Source: UBA12077 sp963665525
Lineage (GTDB): Bacteria > Bacteroidota > Bacteroidia > Bacteroidales > UBA12077
DNA length: 64,000 bases
Assembly (NCBI GenBank): GCA_963665525.1
Contig: OY762280.1
Coordinates: 868,001-932,000, forward strand
Direction of reading: 5' to 3'
Under the pieces are notes generated by a model. The model saw nothing but the letters and a program-made list of their open reading frames with translations, was not told the origin of the DNA and ran no database searches. The translations under genes were made by a program, and so were the position numbers. This document shows, piece by piece, positions 7,067 through 15,855 of the stretch (position 1 is its first letter; every line of letters starts with the position of its first letter).

Positions 7067-8812
7067 TTAATCTATATTTAAAGATTTTATGATATTTTCA
7101 ATTTTTCGATCAAGTTTATTATTGATCTTTTCAAAATCTTCCTTTTTTTCAAGGTTATCTTTTACTCCAAAGTAGAATTTTATTTTAGGCTCTGTTCCCG
7201 ATGGTCGAACAGATATTTTTGATCCATCCTTTAAGATAAATTGCAAGACATTTGATTTCGGAAGATTAATATCGTAACGTAAATGACTTATTTGATCGTA
7301 AGTTTTTTGTTTCTCAAAGTCATGAATAAGCATTACGTTTGAGTTATTAATGGTTTGAGGTGGCGTATTTCTGAAATTATCCATGATAGCCTGTATTTCT
7401 TCTGCTCCGGATTTTCCGTTTTTAACAACAGAAATAAGCTTTTCTTTATAAAAACCAAACTCAATATAAATATCAATAAGTTGTTCATACATTGATTTGC
7501 CTTGTTCTTTGGCCCATGCTGCTGTTTCTGCAAGCAAAGAACATGACATAACAGCATCTTTGTCGCGAACAAATTCACCTGCTAAATAACCATAACTTTC
7601 CTCTCCACCACCAATGAATCTCATATCGCCTTCTTTTTGCTTAATAATATCAGCAATATATTTGAAACCCGTTAAAACATCATAGCTTTCAACATTATAT
7701 TTATCCGCAATATCTTTTAAAAGTTCAGTAGTAACAATAGTTTTAACAATGTATTCTTTGCCTTTTAACTTGCCTTTTTTATTCCATTGAGAAATTAAAT
7801 AGTTAATTAAAAGTGCAGCTGCCTGATTTCCATTTAATAAAATGAATTGATTGTGATGATCTTTAATAGCTATTCCAACACGATCTGCATCAGGATCTGT
7901 TGCCATTACAATATCGGCATCAATTTCATTGGCTTTTAGTAGAGCTAACTCTAGTGCAGCTGGTTCTTCTGGATTTGGTGATTTAACCGTTGGGAAATTG
8001 CCATCGGGAGTTTTTTGTTCTTCAACAATAAAAATATTTTCGAATCCAAAAGATTTTAAAGCTTTAGGAACTAATTCAACACCTGTTCCATGGATAGGAG
8101 TATATACAATTTTTAAATCCTTCTGCTTTTTAATTATCTTAGGATTTAATGATAATTGAGTAAGTTCTCGAATATATTCTTGATCTAATTTATCTCCAAT
8201 AACTTCTACAAGTTTTAAATCATCATCGAATTGAATTTCGTTAATATTACTGATTTTTTGAACTTCGCTAATAATATTTTTGTCATGGGGTGCTATAATT
8301 TGTCCGCCATCTTCCCAGTATACTTTATATCCATTATATTCTTTGGGGTTGTGTGATGCTGTAACAACTACTCCACTCTGGCAGTTTAGTTTTTTTATGG
8401 CATAAGATAACTCAGGAGTAGGGCGTAAATCTTCAAATAAGTAAACTTTAATGCCGTTAGCAGAAAATACGCTTGCTGTTTTTTCTGCAAATAATCGACT
8501 GTTGTTTCTTGAGTCGTGAGCTATAGCAACTTTAATTTGTTTCTTATCAGGGAATTGTAATTTTATATAATTACATAAACCTTGTGTAGCCATGCCAACT
8601 GTGTAAATGTTCATTCTGTTGGTACCAATACCCATGATTCCACGTAATCCTCCAGTTCCAAATTCAAGATCTTTATAAAATGATTCTATTAATTCTGGTT
8701 CATTATTTTTTAGAAGATCTTCTATGCTTTTTTTTGCAGAGGCATCGATGTTAGAATTTAACCAAGTGTTTGCTTTGGTATGTACTAAACTTAATAAGTT
8801 TTGATCAGTCAT
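7067..8812 (-). CDS. Phosphoglucomutase/phosphomannomutase (alpha-D-phosphohexomutase)
   Basis: A 581-residue alpha-phosphohexomutase of the PgcA/PGM2-like type, which interconverts hexose 1- and 6-phosphates. It feeds glucose-1-P into nucleotide-sugar synthesis, which fits the dTDP-rhamnose and UDP-glucose genes next to it. Motifs: phosphoserine loop TASHNPKEYNGYKVYW, metal loop DPDADRVGIA, sugar-binding GGGEESYGYL and phosphate-binding RPSGTEPKIKFYF. All four domains are present. Substrate preference (glucose or mannose) cannot be settled from these motifs. Confidence 0.92.
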   Translation of the reverse strand: MTDQNLLSLVHTKANTWLNSNIDASAKKSIEDLLKNNEPELIESFYKDLEFGTGGLRGIMGIGTNRMNIYTVGMATQGLCNYIKLQFPDKKQIKVAIAHDSRNNSRLFAEKTASVFSANGIKVYLFEDLRPTPELSYAIKKLNCQSGVVVTASHNPKEYNGYKVYWEDGGQIIAPHDKNIISEVQKISNINEIQFDDDLKLVEVIGDKLDQEYIRELTQLSLNPKIIKKQKDLKIVYTPIHGTGVELVPKALKSFGFENIFIVEEQKTPDGNFPTVKSPNPEEPAALELALLKANEIDADIVMATDPDADRVGIAIKDHHNQFILLNGNQAAALLINYLISQWNKKGKLKGKEYIVKTIVTTELLKDIADKYNVESYDVLTGFKYIADIIKQKEGDMRFIGGGEESYGYLAGEFVRDKDAVMSCSLLAETAAWAKEQGKSMYEQLIDIYIEFGFYKEKLISVVKNGKSGAEEIQAIMDNFRNTPPQTINNSNVMLIHDFEKQKTYDQISHLRYDINLPKSNVLQFILKDGSKISVRPSGTEPKIKFYFGVKDNLEKKEDFEKINNKLDRKIENIIKSLNID

Positions 8813-8897
8813 AATTATTTATTTTATACTGAAGATTATCAGAATATATTGGAATGTTAAAGTTAAGAAAATGATTGTTTTTAAACGCTATTCCAGC

Positions 8898-9782
8898 TTA
8901 ATTATTACTTAAATTATTAAAAAACTTATCTAAACTATCTTGCCAGTGTGGAATTTCGATATTAAAAGTGTTTTTAATTTTATTTTTATTTAAAACACTA
9001 TAAAATGGACGTTTAATGGGAGTTGGATATTCGCTTGATTCAATAGGATTTATTTTACATTTTGACAAAGTCTTTTTTGCAATTGCTTTTGCAAAATCGT
9101 ACCAGCTACAGACACCTTCGTTTGAGTAATGATAAATCCCAGGTTTGAATGTATTTTCTTTTTCAGTAAAGCTAATGATTTCAAGAAGAGCCATCGCTAA
9201 ATCATAAGCATAAGTTGGGGTGCCAATCTGATCAAAAACAACATTTAGAGATTCTCTTTCCTGGCTAAACTTATAGATTGTTTTTGCAAAGTTTTTCCCA
9301 AAAGTTGAATATAACCAGGATGTTCTTATAACAATTGAATAGGGGTGTTTTAATGCATTTTCTTCACCTTGTAATTTAGAACTACCATAAACCGATTGTG
9401 GATTAGTTGGTATGTCTTCAGAATAAGGAATACTGCTGTTGCCATCAAATACATAATCTGTAGAGATATGAATGAACTTGGTCTTTTGATTTTGAATAGC
9501 CTTGACAATATTATTTACACCATTTGAATTAACCTCAAAGACTTTGTTTTTTTCAGTTTCTGCTAAATCAACATTAGTATATGCTGCACAGTTAATGATA
9601 TAATCGAATGAATGATCTTGTATGTATTTTTTAAGGGAGTTATCATCAGATAAATCTAAGGTGTCAATATCTGTAAAAACAAAATTTGTTTGAAAACCAA
9701 AATTAAACAGATGATTAGAATGTATATTTTTTAAATCGCTTCCCAACTGACCATTAGCACCAGTAACTAGAATATTTATCAT
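8898..9782 (-). CDS. rfbD: dTDP-4-dehydrorhamnose reductase
   Basis: A 294-residue short-chain dehydrogenase of the RmlD type, catalysing the last step of dTDP-L-rhamnose synthesis with NAD(P)H. It shows the nucleotide-binding start NILVTGANGQLGSDL, the RmlD signature INCAAYTNVDLAE, HISTDYVFDG and the active-site Tyr-x3-Lys (YGSSKLQGE). It starts 6 bp after rfbC, so the two form an operon. The two earlier enzymes (rfbA, rfbB) are not in this window and must be elsewhere. Product feeds O-antigen or exopolysaccharide. Confidence 0.94.
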   Translation of the reverse strand: MINILVTGANGQLGSDLKNIHSNHLFNFGFQTNFVFTDIDTLDLSDDNSLKKYIQDHSFDYIINCAAYTNVDLAETEKNKVFEVNSNGVNNIVKAIQNQKTKFIHISTDYVFDGNSSIPYSEDIPTNPQSVYGSSKLQGEENALKHPYSIVIRTSWLYSTFGKNFAKTIYKFSQERESLNVVFDQIGTPTYAYDLAMALLEIISFTEKENTFKPGIYHYSNEGVCSWYDFAKAIAKKTLSKCKINPIESSEYPTPIKRPFYSVLNKNKIKNTFNIEIPHWQDSLDKFFNNLSNN

Positions 9783-9788
9783 AATTAA

Positions 9789-10340
9789 TTAAAATTTGAA
9801 GTTTTTTTCAGCCTCTTTAAAAGTTGGTAACACTTTATCTTTTATTGAAACAATTGCATGATCAATATTTACTTTCCAATCAATTTTTAACTCAGGATCG
9901 TTGAAATTAATTCCCCTTTCAGAATCAGGATTATAATATTGATCCGTTTTGTAAAAAACAACAGCAGTTTTGCTTAACACAGAAAAGCCATGAGCAAACC
10001 CTTTAGGAATAAATAATTGTTGTTTGTTATCGCAAGACAATTCTATTGCGAAATGTTTCCCGTATGTTGGCGAATTTTCTCTTATATCAACAATAACATC
10101 CAAAATTTTACCGTCTAAAACCCTGATTAATTTTGATTGGGCATATGGTTCTAACTGATAGTGTAAACCTCTTATAGTTCCTTTAATAGATTTTGATTGA
10201 TTATCCTGTACAAAATCAATTTCTTTTAAATCTGCTATTTTACTTTTATTATAGCTTTCAAAAAAGTATCCTCTGCTATCTTCAAATATTTTTGGTTTAA
10301 TAATAAGGAGTCCGGGGAAGTCATTCGTAATTATTTCCAT
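9789..10340 (-). CDS. rfbC: dTDP-4-dehydrorhamnose 3,5-epimerase
   Basis: A 183-residue cupin-fold RmlC epimerase. The family features are present: PKIFEDSRGYFFESYN, FVQDNQSKSIKGTIRGLHYQ containing the catalytic His (RGLHYQ), DVIVDIRENSPTYGKH and the IPKGFAHGFSVLS loop with Asp/Tyr residues downstream (KTDQYYNPDSERGINFNDPEL). Length is normal. First gene of the rfbCD pair. The terminator at 10401-10436 separates it from ugd upstream, so it should have its own promoter in 10341-10400. Confidence 0.95.
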   Translation of the reverse strand: MEIITNDFPGLLIIKPKIFEDSRGYFFESYNKSKIADLKEIDFVQDNQSKSIKGTIRGLHYQLEPYAQSKLIRVLDGKILDVIVDIRENSPTYGKHFAIELSCDNKQQLFIPKGFAHGFSVLSKTAVVFYKTDQYYNPDSERGINFNDPELKIDWKVNIDHAIVSIKDKVLPTFKEAEKNFKF

Positions 10341-10400
10341 TTTGATAATATTCTTTTATTGTATAGGCGAATTAATGTTTAAATTTAGGATTAATCTTGT

Positions 10401-10436
10401 AAAAATAATAAAAGCTGATGTAATTCACATCAGCTT
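10401..10436 (-). terminator. Intrinsic terminator of ugd
   Basis: AAGCTGATGT (10412-10421) and ACATCAGCTT (10427-10436) pair perfectly around a 5-nt loop. On the minus strand a T-rich run follows at once (10411-10401), which fits termination of ugd transcripts. Confidence 0.85.
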
Positions 10437-10466
10437 CTTAATATTTTGGATTTTCTTGTTTGTAAA

Positions 10467-11633
10467 TTAATCTCGTGTATAAAGATCTCTTGTATAAACC
10501 TTATCTCTTACATCTTCTAATTCTGTGCTTAATCTGTTGCTAACAATAACATTGGAGATTTTTTTGAATTCATCCAGATCTTTAATAACTCTTGAGTGAT
10601 AAAATTCATCATCTTTTAAAACAGGCTCGTATACTACCACTTCAATTCCTTTAGCTTTTATTCTCTTCATGATTCCTTGAATCGAAGAAGCTCTAAAATT
10701 ATCAGAATCTGTTTTCATGGTTAACCTATAGATACCTACAATCTCAGGTTTCTTTTTTATAATCATATCAGCAATATGATCTTTTCTTGTTCTGTTAGCA
10801 TCAACAATAGCTCCAATAATATTATTCGGAACATCATCATAATTTGCTTTCAACTGTTTAGTATCTTTTGGTAAACAATATCCTCCATAACCAAAAGAAG
10901 GATTATTATAATGATCCCCAATTCTTGGATCTAATCCAACACCTTCGATAATTTCTTTTGTATTTAATCCTCTTACTTCAGCATAAGTATCTAACTCGTT
11001 AAAATAAGCAACTCTCAAAGCTAGATATGTATTGGAGAATAACTTAACGGCTTCAGCTTCTGTTGAATTAATAAAAAGAGTTTTAATATCATTTTTTAAT
11101 GCTCCTTCAATAAGCAGGTTTGCAAATTTTTCGGCTCTTTCTGATTTTTCCCCAACAATTATTCTGGAAGGATATAAATTATCATAAAGAGCTTTACCTT
11201 CTCTTAAAAATTCAGGAGAGAAAATAATGTTATTAATTGAAAACTTTTCTTTAATATCTTTGGTATATCCAACCGGAACAGTTGATTTAATGATCATTAC
11301 TGTATTGGGATTTATTGATATTACATCTTGTATAACTTTTTCTACCGTGTCTGTATTAAAGTAATTTTTCTCAACATCATAGTCTGTTGGTGTGGCTATA
11401 ATAACAAAATCGGCATTTTTATATGCTTCTTCTTTATCCAAAGTAGCTGTTAAATTTAACTCTTTAGTTTTAAGAAAATCTTCAATTTCAGCATCAACAA
11501 TTGGGGAAATTCTATTATTAATTTTATTAACTTTTTCTTGGTCAATATCTAAAGCTACTACTTCGTGCTTTTGAGCCATTAATACGGCATTCGATAAACC
11601 AACATATCCTGTTCCTGCTACTGCAATTTTCAT
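10467..11633 (-). CDS. ugd: UDP-glucose 6-dehydrogenase
   Basis: A 388-residue UDP-glucose/GDP-mannose dehydrogenase family enzyme. It oxidises UDP-glucose to UDP-glucuronate in two NAD+-dependent steps, supplying uronic acids for polysaccharide. Evidence: MKIAVAGTGYVGLSNAVLMAQ (Rossmann GxGxxG), IIKSTVPVGYTKD, FSPEFLREGKALYDNLYPSRI, and the catalytic Cys in GYGGYCLPKDTKQL. The length and start resemble the compact Ugd of Firmicutes and Bacteroides capsular loci. It is a monocistronic unit with its own terminator. Confidence 0.93.
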   Translation of the reverse strand: MKIAVAGTGYVGLSNAVLMAQKHEVVALDIDQEKVNKINNRISPIVDAEIEDFLKTKELNLTATLDKEEAYKNADFVIIATPTDYDVEKNYFNTDTVEKVIQDVISINPNTVMIIKSTVPVGYTKDIKEKFSINNIIFSPEFLREGKALYDNLYPSRIIVGEKSERAEKFANLLIEGALKNDIKTLFINSTEAEAVKLFSNTYLALRVAYFNELDTYAEVRGLNTKEIIEGVGLDPRIGDHYNNPSFGYGGYCLPKDTKQLKANYDDVPNNIIGAIVDANRTRKDHIADMIIKKKPEIVGIYRLTMKTDSDNFRASSIQGIMKRIKAKGIEVVVYEPVLKDDEFYHSRVIKDLDEFKKISNVIVSNRLSTELEDVRDKVYTRDLYTRD

Positions 11634-11817
11634 ACACAGTGTATTTTATTAATAATTAAAAAATATTTTAGCTTTAAAAAAGAGTACGAACTTAATAAGA
11701 TTTATTCTTATACAGAACTTTTTGTAAAAAAAAGAACTTTACTTTTAATCTTTAGGTTAAAAATCATGATTTTAGATTAAAAAAAATTACATTTATCCAA
11801 GATATTATTAAAACAAG

Positions 11818-12189
11818 ATGAAACAACAAATATTAATTATTGATGATGATTTAATTTATCGAAAGATTATAAGAAAGATATTGTGTGGTATTTATAATGT
11901 GATATTGTCGGAAAGTTTTGAAGAAGCCTCACAATATATTAATAATGAATTGGATTTAATTATTGCAGACTTAAATTTACCTGAAATTGAAGGAGAAGAA
12001 TTAATTAAAAGAATTCAAGGTAATATAAAGGATAAAGAGATTCCAATTATGGTAATTTCAGGGATGGATGATGATGAATTAAAGCTTAAATTATTTGATT
12101 TAGGAATATCAGAGTTTTTAACAAAGCCAATTGATCGAAATGTTTTAAAAGAAAAAATAGCAGATGTAATTGGTAGTCAGATAATTTGA
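11818..12189 (+). CDS. Stand-alone response regulator receiver protein
   Basis: A 123-residue CheY-like protein with a receiver domain only. The acidic pocket (IDDD, residues 8-11), the phosphoacceptor Asp in IADLNLPEIEGEEL (about residue 50), the Thr/Ser switch position (MVISGMDD) and the conserved Lys (FLTKPID) are all present. There is no output domain, so it must act through protein contacts. No histidine kinase is adjacent. It lies alone between ugd and rpsA. Confidence 0.9.
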   Translation: MKQQILIIDDDLIYRKIIRKILCGIYNVILSESFEEASQYINNELDLIIADLNLPEIEGEELIKRIQGNIKDKEIPIMVISGMDDDELKLKLFDLGISEFLTKPIDRNVLKEKIADVIGSQII

Positions 12190-12251
12190 TTCAGGAGTTT
12201 GATATTTGATTACTTATTTGATTAATATGTAGTTTTTTTAGTATCTTTATT

Positions 12252-12282
12252 TTTAAATAATTAAATAAAAATTATACTTTTG
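12252..12282 (+). promoter_or_regulatory. Promoter of rpsA
   Basis: TACTTTTG (12275-12282) matches the TAnnTTTG -7 box. TTTA (12252-12255), 19 nt upstream, is a near match to the -33 TTTG. The start codon is about 60 nt downstream. Confidence 0.6.
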
Positions 12283-12341
12283 CACCTTGATTTAGTCTAT
12301 AAATATTGTCTAACTTACTAAAAATTAATTAATTTACTTAA

Positions 12342-14483
12342 ATGACTGAAAAAGAAGTGAATAAATCTGTTGAGCAAGACGAGAATGTTGAGCAGAAGGA
12401 AAATGTGAAGGTTGAAGAATCTGCAAAGGTAGAAGAAAAGCCTGTTGCTAAAACAAAAGCAAAAGAAGAAAAATCTGTAGTAGAATTTGCTACACCAACT
12501 GATGAATTTGATTGGGATAACATTTCAAATGAAACAGGAATTGCTCAAACTAAAGAAAGAGAAGAGTTTGAGAAAATGTACGATCAAACACTTTCAACAA
12601 TTACAGAAAATGAAGTAATTGATGGAACTGTTGTATCAATGAACAAACGTGAAGTTGTAATCAATATTGGTTACAAATCTGAAGGTGTTGTTAGTTTAAA
12701 CGAATTTCGTTACAATCCAGAACTTAAGCCAGGTGATGCTGTAGAAGTATACGTTGAAAGTCAAGAAGACAAAGACGGTCAATTAGTACTTTCTCATAAA
12801 AAAGCTAGAGCATTACGTTCTTGGGATCGTGTGAACGAAGCTCTTGAAAAAGACGAAATTATTAAAGGTTTCATTAAGTGTAGAACTAAAGGGGGTATGA
12901 TTGTAGACGTATTCGGAATCGAAGCGTTCTTACCAGGTTCACAAATTGATGTTAAGCCTATCCGCGACTACGATGTATACGTAGAAAAAACTATGGAATT
13001 CAAGGTTGTTAAAATCAATCATGAATTTAAAAATGTTGTTGTTTCTCATAAAGCTCTTATCGAAGAAGAACTTGAACAACAAAAGAAAGAAATTATCGCT
13101 AAACTTGAAAAAGGTCAGGTTCTTGAAGGAACTGTTAAAAATATTACTTCATACGGAGTATTTATCGACCTTGGCGGTGTTGACGGATTAATCCACATTA
13201 CAGACCTATCTTGGGGTCGCGTAAATCATCCTGAAGAAATAGTACAACTAGATCAAAAATTAAATGTTGTTATTCTTGACTTTGATGATGATAAGAAACG
13301 TATTGCATTAGGATTAAAACAATTAACTCCTCATCCTTGGGATTCTTTAGATAAAGAACTTAAAGTAGGTGATTCTGTTAAAGGTAAAGTTGTTGTTTTA
13401 GCTGATTACGGTGCATTTGTGGAAATTCAACCAGGTGTTGAAGGTCTTATCCACGTTTCAGAAATGTCATGGTCACAACATTTAAGAAGTGCTCAAGAGT
13501 TCTTACAAGTAAACGACGAGGTTGAAGCACAAATTCTTACTCTTGATAGAGAAGAAAGAAAAATGTCATTAGGAATTAAACAACTTAAGACTGATCCATG
13601 GAGTAATGTTGACGAAAAGTATGCTGTTGGAACTAAGCATTCAGCTACAGTACGTAACTTTACTAACTTTGGTGTTTTTGTTGAAATAGAAGAAGGTGTT
13701 GATGGTTTAATTCATATTTCTGACCTTTCTTGGACTAAGAAAATCAAGCATCCAGCTGAATTTACTTCAATAGGAGATGCAATTGAAGTTGTAGTTCTTG
13801 AAATTGATAAAGAAAACAGAAGATTAAGCTTAGGACATAAACAACTTGAAGAAAATCCATGGGATGTATTCGAATCTGTATTTACAGTTGGATCAATCCA
13901 TGAAGGAACCGTTGTTGAGTCATTCGATAAAGGTGCTGTAATTGCATTACCTTACGGTGTTGAAGGATTTGTTACGCCAAAACACTTAGTTAAGGAAGAT
14001 GGCAATACTGCTAAAGTTGATGAAAAATTAGATTTCAAAGTTATTGAATTTTCAAAATCAGCGAAAAAAATTATCTTATCTCATAGTAGAGTTTTCGAAG
14101 ATGAGAAAAAAGGTGAAGAAATAGCAGAAAGAAAGAAAAATACTGCTGCAAAGAATAAGGCTGTTAAGAAAATAAAATCTAACTTAGAGAAAACAACTTT
14201 AGGTGATATTTCTGAATTAGCTTCTTTAAAATCAGAGATGGAAGAAGAACAAAAGAAAGAAATAGCTGAGAAGAAAGCTGAAATGGATGCTAAAGAAGAA
14301 GCAAAAAAAGCAGAAGAAAAACCTGCAGCTAAAACCAAGGCAAAACCAAAAGCTAAAAAAGAAGAAAAAGTAGAAGAAGCTAAAGAAGAAAAAGCTGAGG
14401 AAGTTAAGGAAGAAAAACCTGCAACTAAAGCTAAGAAAACAAAAAAAGCTGAAGATAAAAGTGAAGAAGAAGCAGCTGAATAG
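12342..14483 (+). CDS. rpsA: 30S ribosomal protein S1
   Basis: A 713-residue S1 protein that binds mRNA on the 30S subunit and aids initiation, which matters in Bacteroidota because Shine-Dalgarno pairing is rarely used. Six S1 (OB-fold) repeats run from about residue 80 to 590, with signatures such as GTVKNITSYGVFIDLGGVDGLIHITDLSW and GKVVVLADYGAFVEIQPGVEGLIHVSEMSW. The ends are unusual in composition: an acidic/Lys-rich start (residues 1-45) and a tail of more than 100 residues made mostly of Lys, Glu and Ala. Codon use is richer in C-ending codons than in neighbours, typical of high expression. Confidence 0.95.
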   Translation: MTEKEVNKSVEQDENVEQKENVKVEESAKVEEKPVAKTKAKEEKSVVEFATPTDEFDWDNISNETGIAQTKEREEFEKMYDQTLSTITENEVIDGTVVSMNKREVVINIGYKSEGVVSLNEFRYNPELKPGDAVEVYVESQEDKDGQLVLSHKKARALRSWDRVNEALEKDEIIKGFIKCRTKGGMIVDVFGIEAFLPGSQIDVKPIRDYDVYVEKTMEFKVVKINHEFKNVVVSHKALIEEELEQQKKEIIAKLEKGQVLEGTVKNITSYGVFIDLGGVDGLIHITDLSWGRVNHPEEIVQLDQKLNVVILDFDDDKKRIALGLKQLTPHPWDSLDKELKVGDSVKGKVVVLADYGAFVEIQPGVEGLIHVSEMSWSQHLRSAQEFLQVNDEVEAQILTLDREERKMSLGIKQLKTDPWSNVDEKYAVGTKHSATVRNFTNFGVFVEIEEGVDGLIHISDLSWTKKIKHPAEFTSIGDAIEVVVLEIDKENRRLSLGHKQLEENPWDVFESVFTVGSIHEGTVVESFDKGAVIALPYGVEGFVTPKHLVKEDGNTAKVDEKLDFKVIEFSKSAKKIILSHSRVFEDEKKGEEIAERKKNTAAKNKAVKKIKSNLEKTTLGDISELASLKSEMEEEQKKEIAEKKAEMDAKEEAKKAEEKPAAKTKAKPKAKKEEKVEEAKEEKAEEVKEEKPATKAKKTKKAEDKSEEEAAE

Positions 14484-14512
14484 CTCTTTATTTTAACTTA
14501 AAACAAATTACA

Positions 14513-14878
14513 ATGGAATTTAAGATTGAAAAACTAGAAAAGTACACTTTGATTCAAGTTATGGAAGAAAAGCTTGACACGAATGTTGCGCCAAGCTTGA
14601 AATCCGAGTTAGTTTTAATCTCCGGTAAAGGAGAGAAAAATATCATACTTGATCTTAGTAATTGCAGATACTGTGATTCATCTGGATTAAGTGCTATTTT
14701 AGTTGCCAATCGACTTTGTAAAAACGCTAATGGAACATTTGTTTTAACAGGATTGAACGATGCTGTTGACAGATTAATTACCATATCGCAGTTGGATACT
14801 GTACTGAATATTGCTTATTCGACAGAAGAAGCTGTTGATATTGTTAATAACGAAGAAGAAGGTCGCGAAAACAAATAA
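14513..14878 (+). CDS. STAS-domain anti-sigma factor antagonist
   Basis: A 121-residue STAS-domain protein of the SpoIIAA/RsbV type. The conserved loop DLSNCRYCDSSGLSAIL holds the Ser normally phosphorylated by a partner kinase in partner-switching systems. The partner (an RsbW-like kinase) is not adjacent. It follows rpsA by 29 bp and precedes rnz by 9 bp. A terminator-shaped hairpin inside the start of rnz could end its transcript. Whether it controls a sigma factor or another target is unknown. Confidence 0.85.
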   Translation: MEFKIEKLEKYTLIQVMEEKLDTNVAPSLKSELVLISGKGEKNIILDLSNCRYCDSSGLSAILVANRLCKNANGTFVLTGLNDAVDRLITISQLDTVLNIAYSTEEAVDIVNNEEEGRENK

Positions 14879-14887
14879 TTTATTTGT

Positions 14888-15817
14888 GTGACTTTTGAAT
14901 TAACAATATTAGGAAGCAGTTCAGCTGTTCCAACTTCGAAACGAAACTTAACCGCTCATGTACTTAATGTACACGAGCGGTTTTTTTTAATCGATTGCGG
15001 AGAAGGAACACAAATTCAGATTCGTAAAAATAAAATCCGCTTTGGGAAAATTAATCATATATTTATAAGTCATCTACATGGCGATCATATTTTTGGCTTA
15101 TTTGGATTAATCTCTACATTTAATTTGTTGGATCGCGATAAGGATTTACATATTTACGCTCATTCAGAATTGGAAAATATCCTGAACAGGCATATTGAAT
15201 ACTTCGAAAGAACACTATCGTATAAAATTGTTTATCATCATTTAAATGCAAGAAAGAATGAAATTATATATGAGGATGATAAATTAATTGTAGAAACAAT
15301 ACCATTAAAACACAGAATACCAACCTGTGGTTTTAAGTTTTTGGAAAAACCACATCTTCGAAGTTTAAAAAAGAATATAGTTCAAGATCTTCAAATACCG
15401 GTTAGTAAAATCCAAGGTATAAGAGAAGGTGAGGACTATATAAATAGAGACAATGAATTAATTGAAAATAGTAAACTAACTTTACCTCCTTATAAGGCAA
15501 GATCGTATGCATACTGCACAGATACGATGTGTTCAAATAAAATAATTCCTATGATACAAGATGTAGATTTACTTTTTCACGAAGCCACTTTTGCCAATGA
15601 ATTAAAACAACAAGCCAAAAAAACTTATCATTCTACCTCTGTTGATGCTGCTAATATTGCAAAGAAAGCAAATGCAGGGAAATTAATCATCGGACACTTT
15701 TCGGCCCGCTATAAAGATGTTGAGCCTCTAGTAAAAGAAGCACAAGAGATCTTTATAAATACATTTTCTGCAGAAGATGGTGAAAAGCATACCATAGAAC
15801 TATCCAGATTGCCATAA
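14888..15817 (+). CDS. rnz: Ribonuclease Z (tRNA 3' endonuclease)
   Basis: A 309-residue metallo-beta-lactamase-fold RNase Z that cleaves tRNA precursors 3' of the discriminator base. The zinc motif HLHGDHIFGL is intact, with LIDCGEGTQIQ before it, the downstream His (PLKHRIPTCGFKF), YCTDTMCSN with a metal Asp, LLFHEATF, and the final His motif (IIGHFSARYKD). Start is GTG at 14888, supported by the family start MTFELTILGSSSAVPTSKRN. Codons about 22-34 contain an intrinsic-terminator-like hairpin (listed separately). Confidence 0.94.
   Translation: MTFELTILGSSSAVPTSKRNLTAHVLNVHERFFLIDCGEGTQIQIRKNKIRFGKINHIFISHLHGDHIFGLFGLISTFNLLDRDKDLHIYAHSELENILNRHIEYFERTLSYKIVYHHLNARKNEIIYEDDKLIVETIPLKHRIPTCGFKFLEKPHLRSLKKNIVQDLQIPVSKIQGIREGEDYINRDNELIENSKLTLPPYKARSYAYCTDTMCSNKIIPMIQDVDLLFHEATFANELKQQAKKTYHSTSVDAANIAKKANAGKLIIGHFSARYKDVEPLVKEAQEIFINTFSAEDGEKHTIELSRLP
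14950..14988 (+). terminator. Terminator-like hairpin inside the start of rnz
   Basis: ACCGCTC (14951-14957) pairs with GAGCGGT (14975-14981), and TGTAC (14959-14963) with GTACA (14969-14973), with one A-C mismatch and a 5-nt loop. Eight T follow (14981-14988). This is the standard shape of an intrinsic terminator, but it lies in the coding sequence of rnz, about 70 nt after the STAS stop codon. It may end most STAS transcripts or attenuate rnz. Function is inferred. Confidence 0.6.
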
Positions 15818-15823
15818 AAATCT

Positions 15824-15831
15824 TACATTTG
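15824..15831 (+). promoter_or_regulatory. -7 box upstream of the C1 peptidase
   Basis: TACATTTG matches TAnnTTTG, 24 bp before the ATG at 15856. I see no clear TTTG at -33. Confidence 0.4.
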
Positions 15832-15855
15832 ACGTTTACTTAAAATTAACTATTT

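Noticed and set aside
14081..14338. Antisense ORF rich in Phe/Ser across the end of rpsA
   Set aside because: It is the complement of the Lys/Glu/Ala codons of the S1 tail, an expected artefact of composition.
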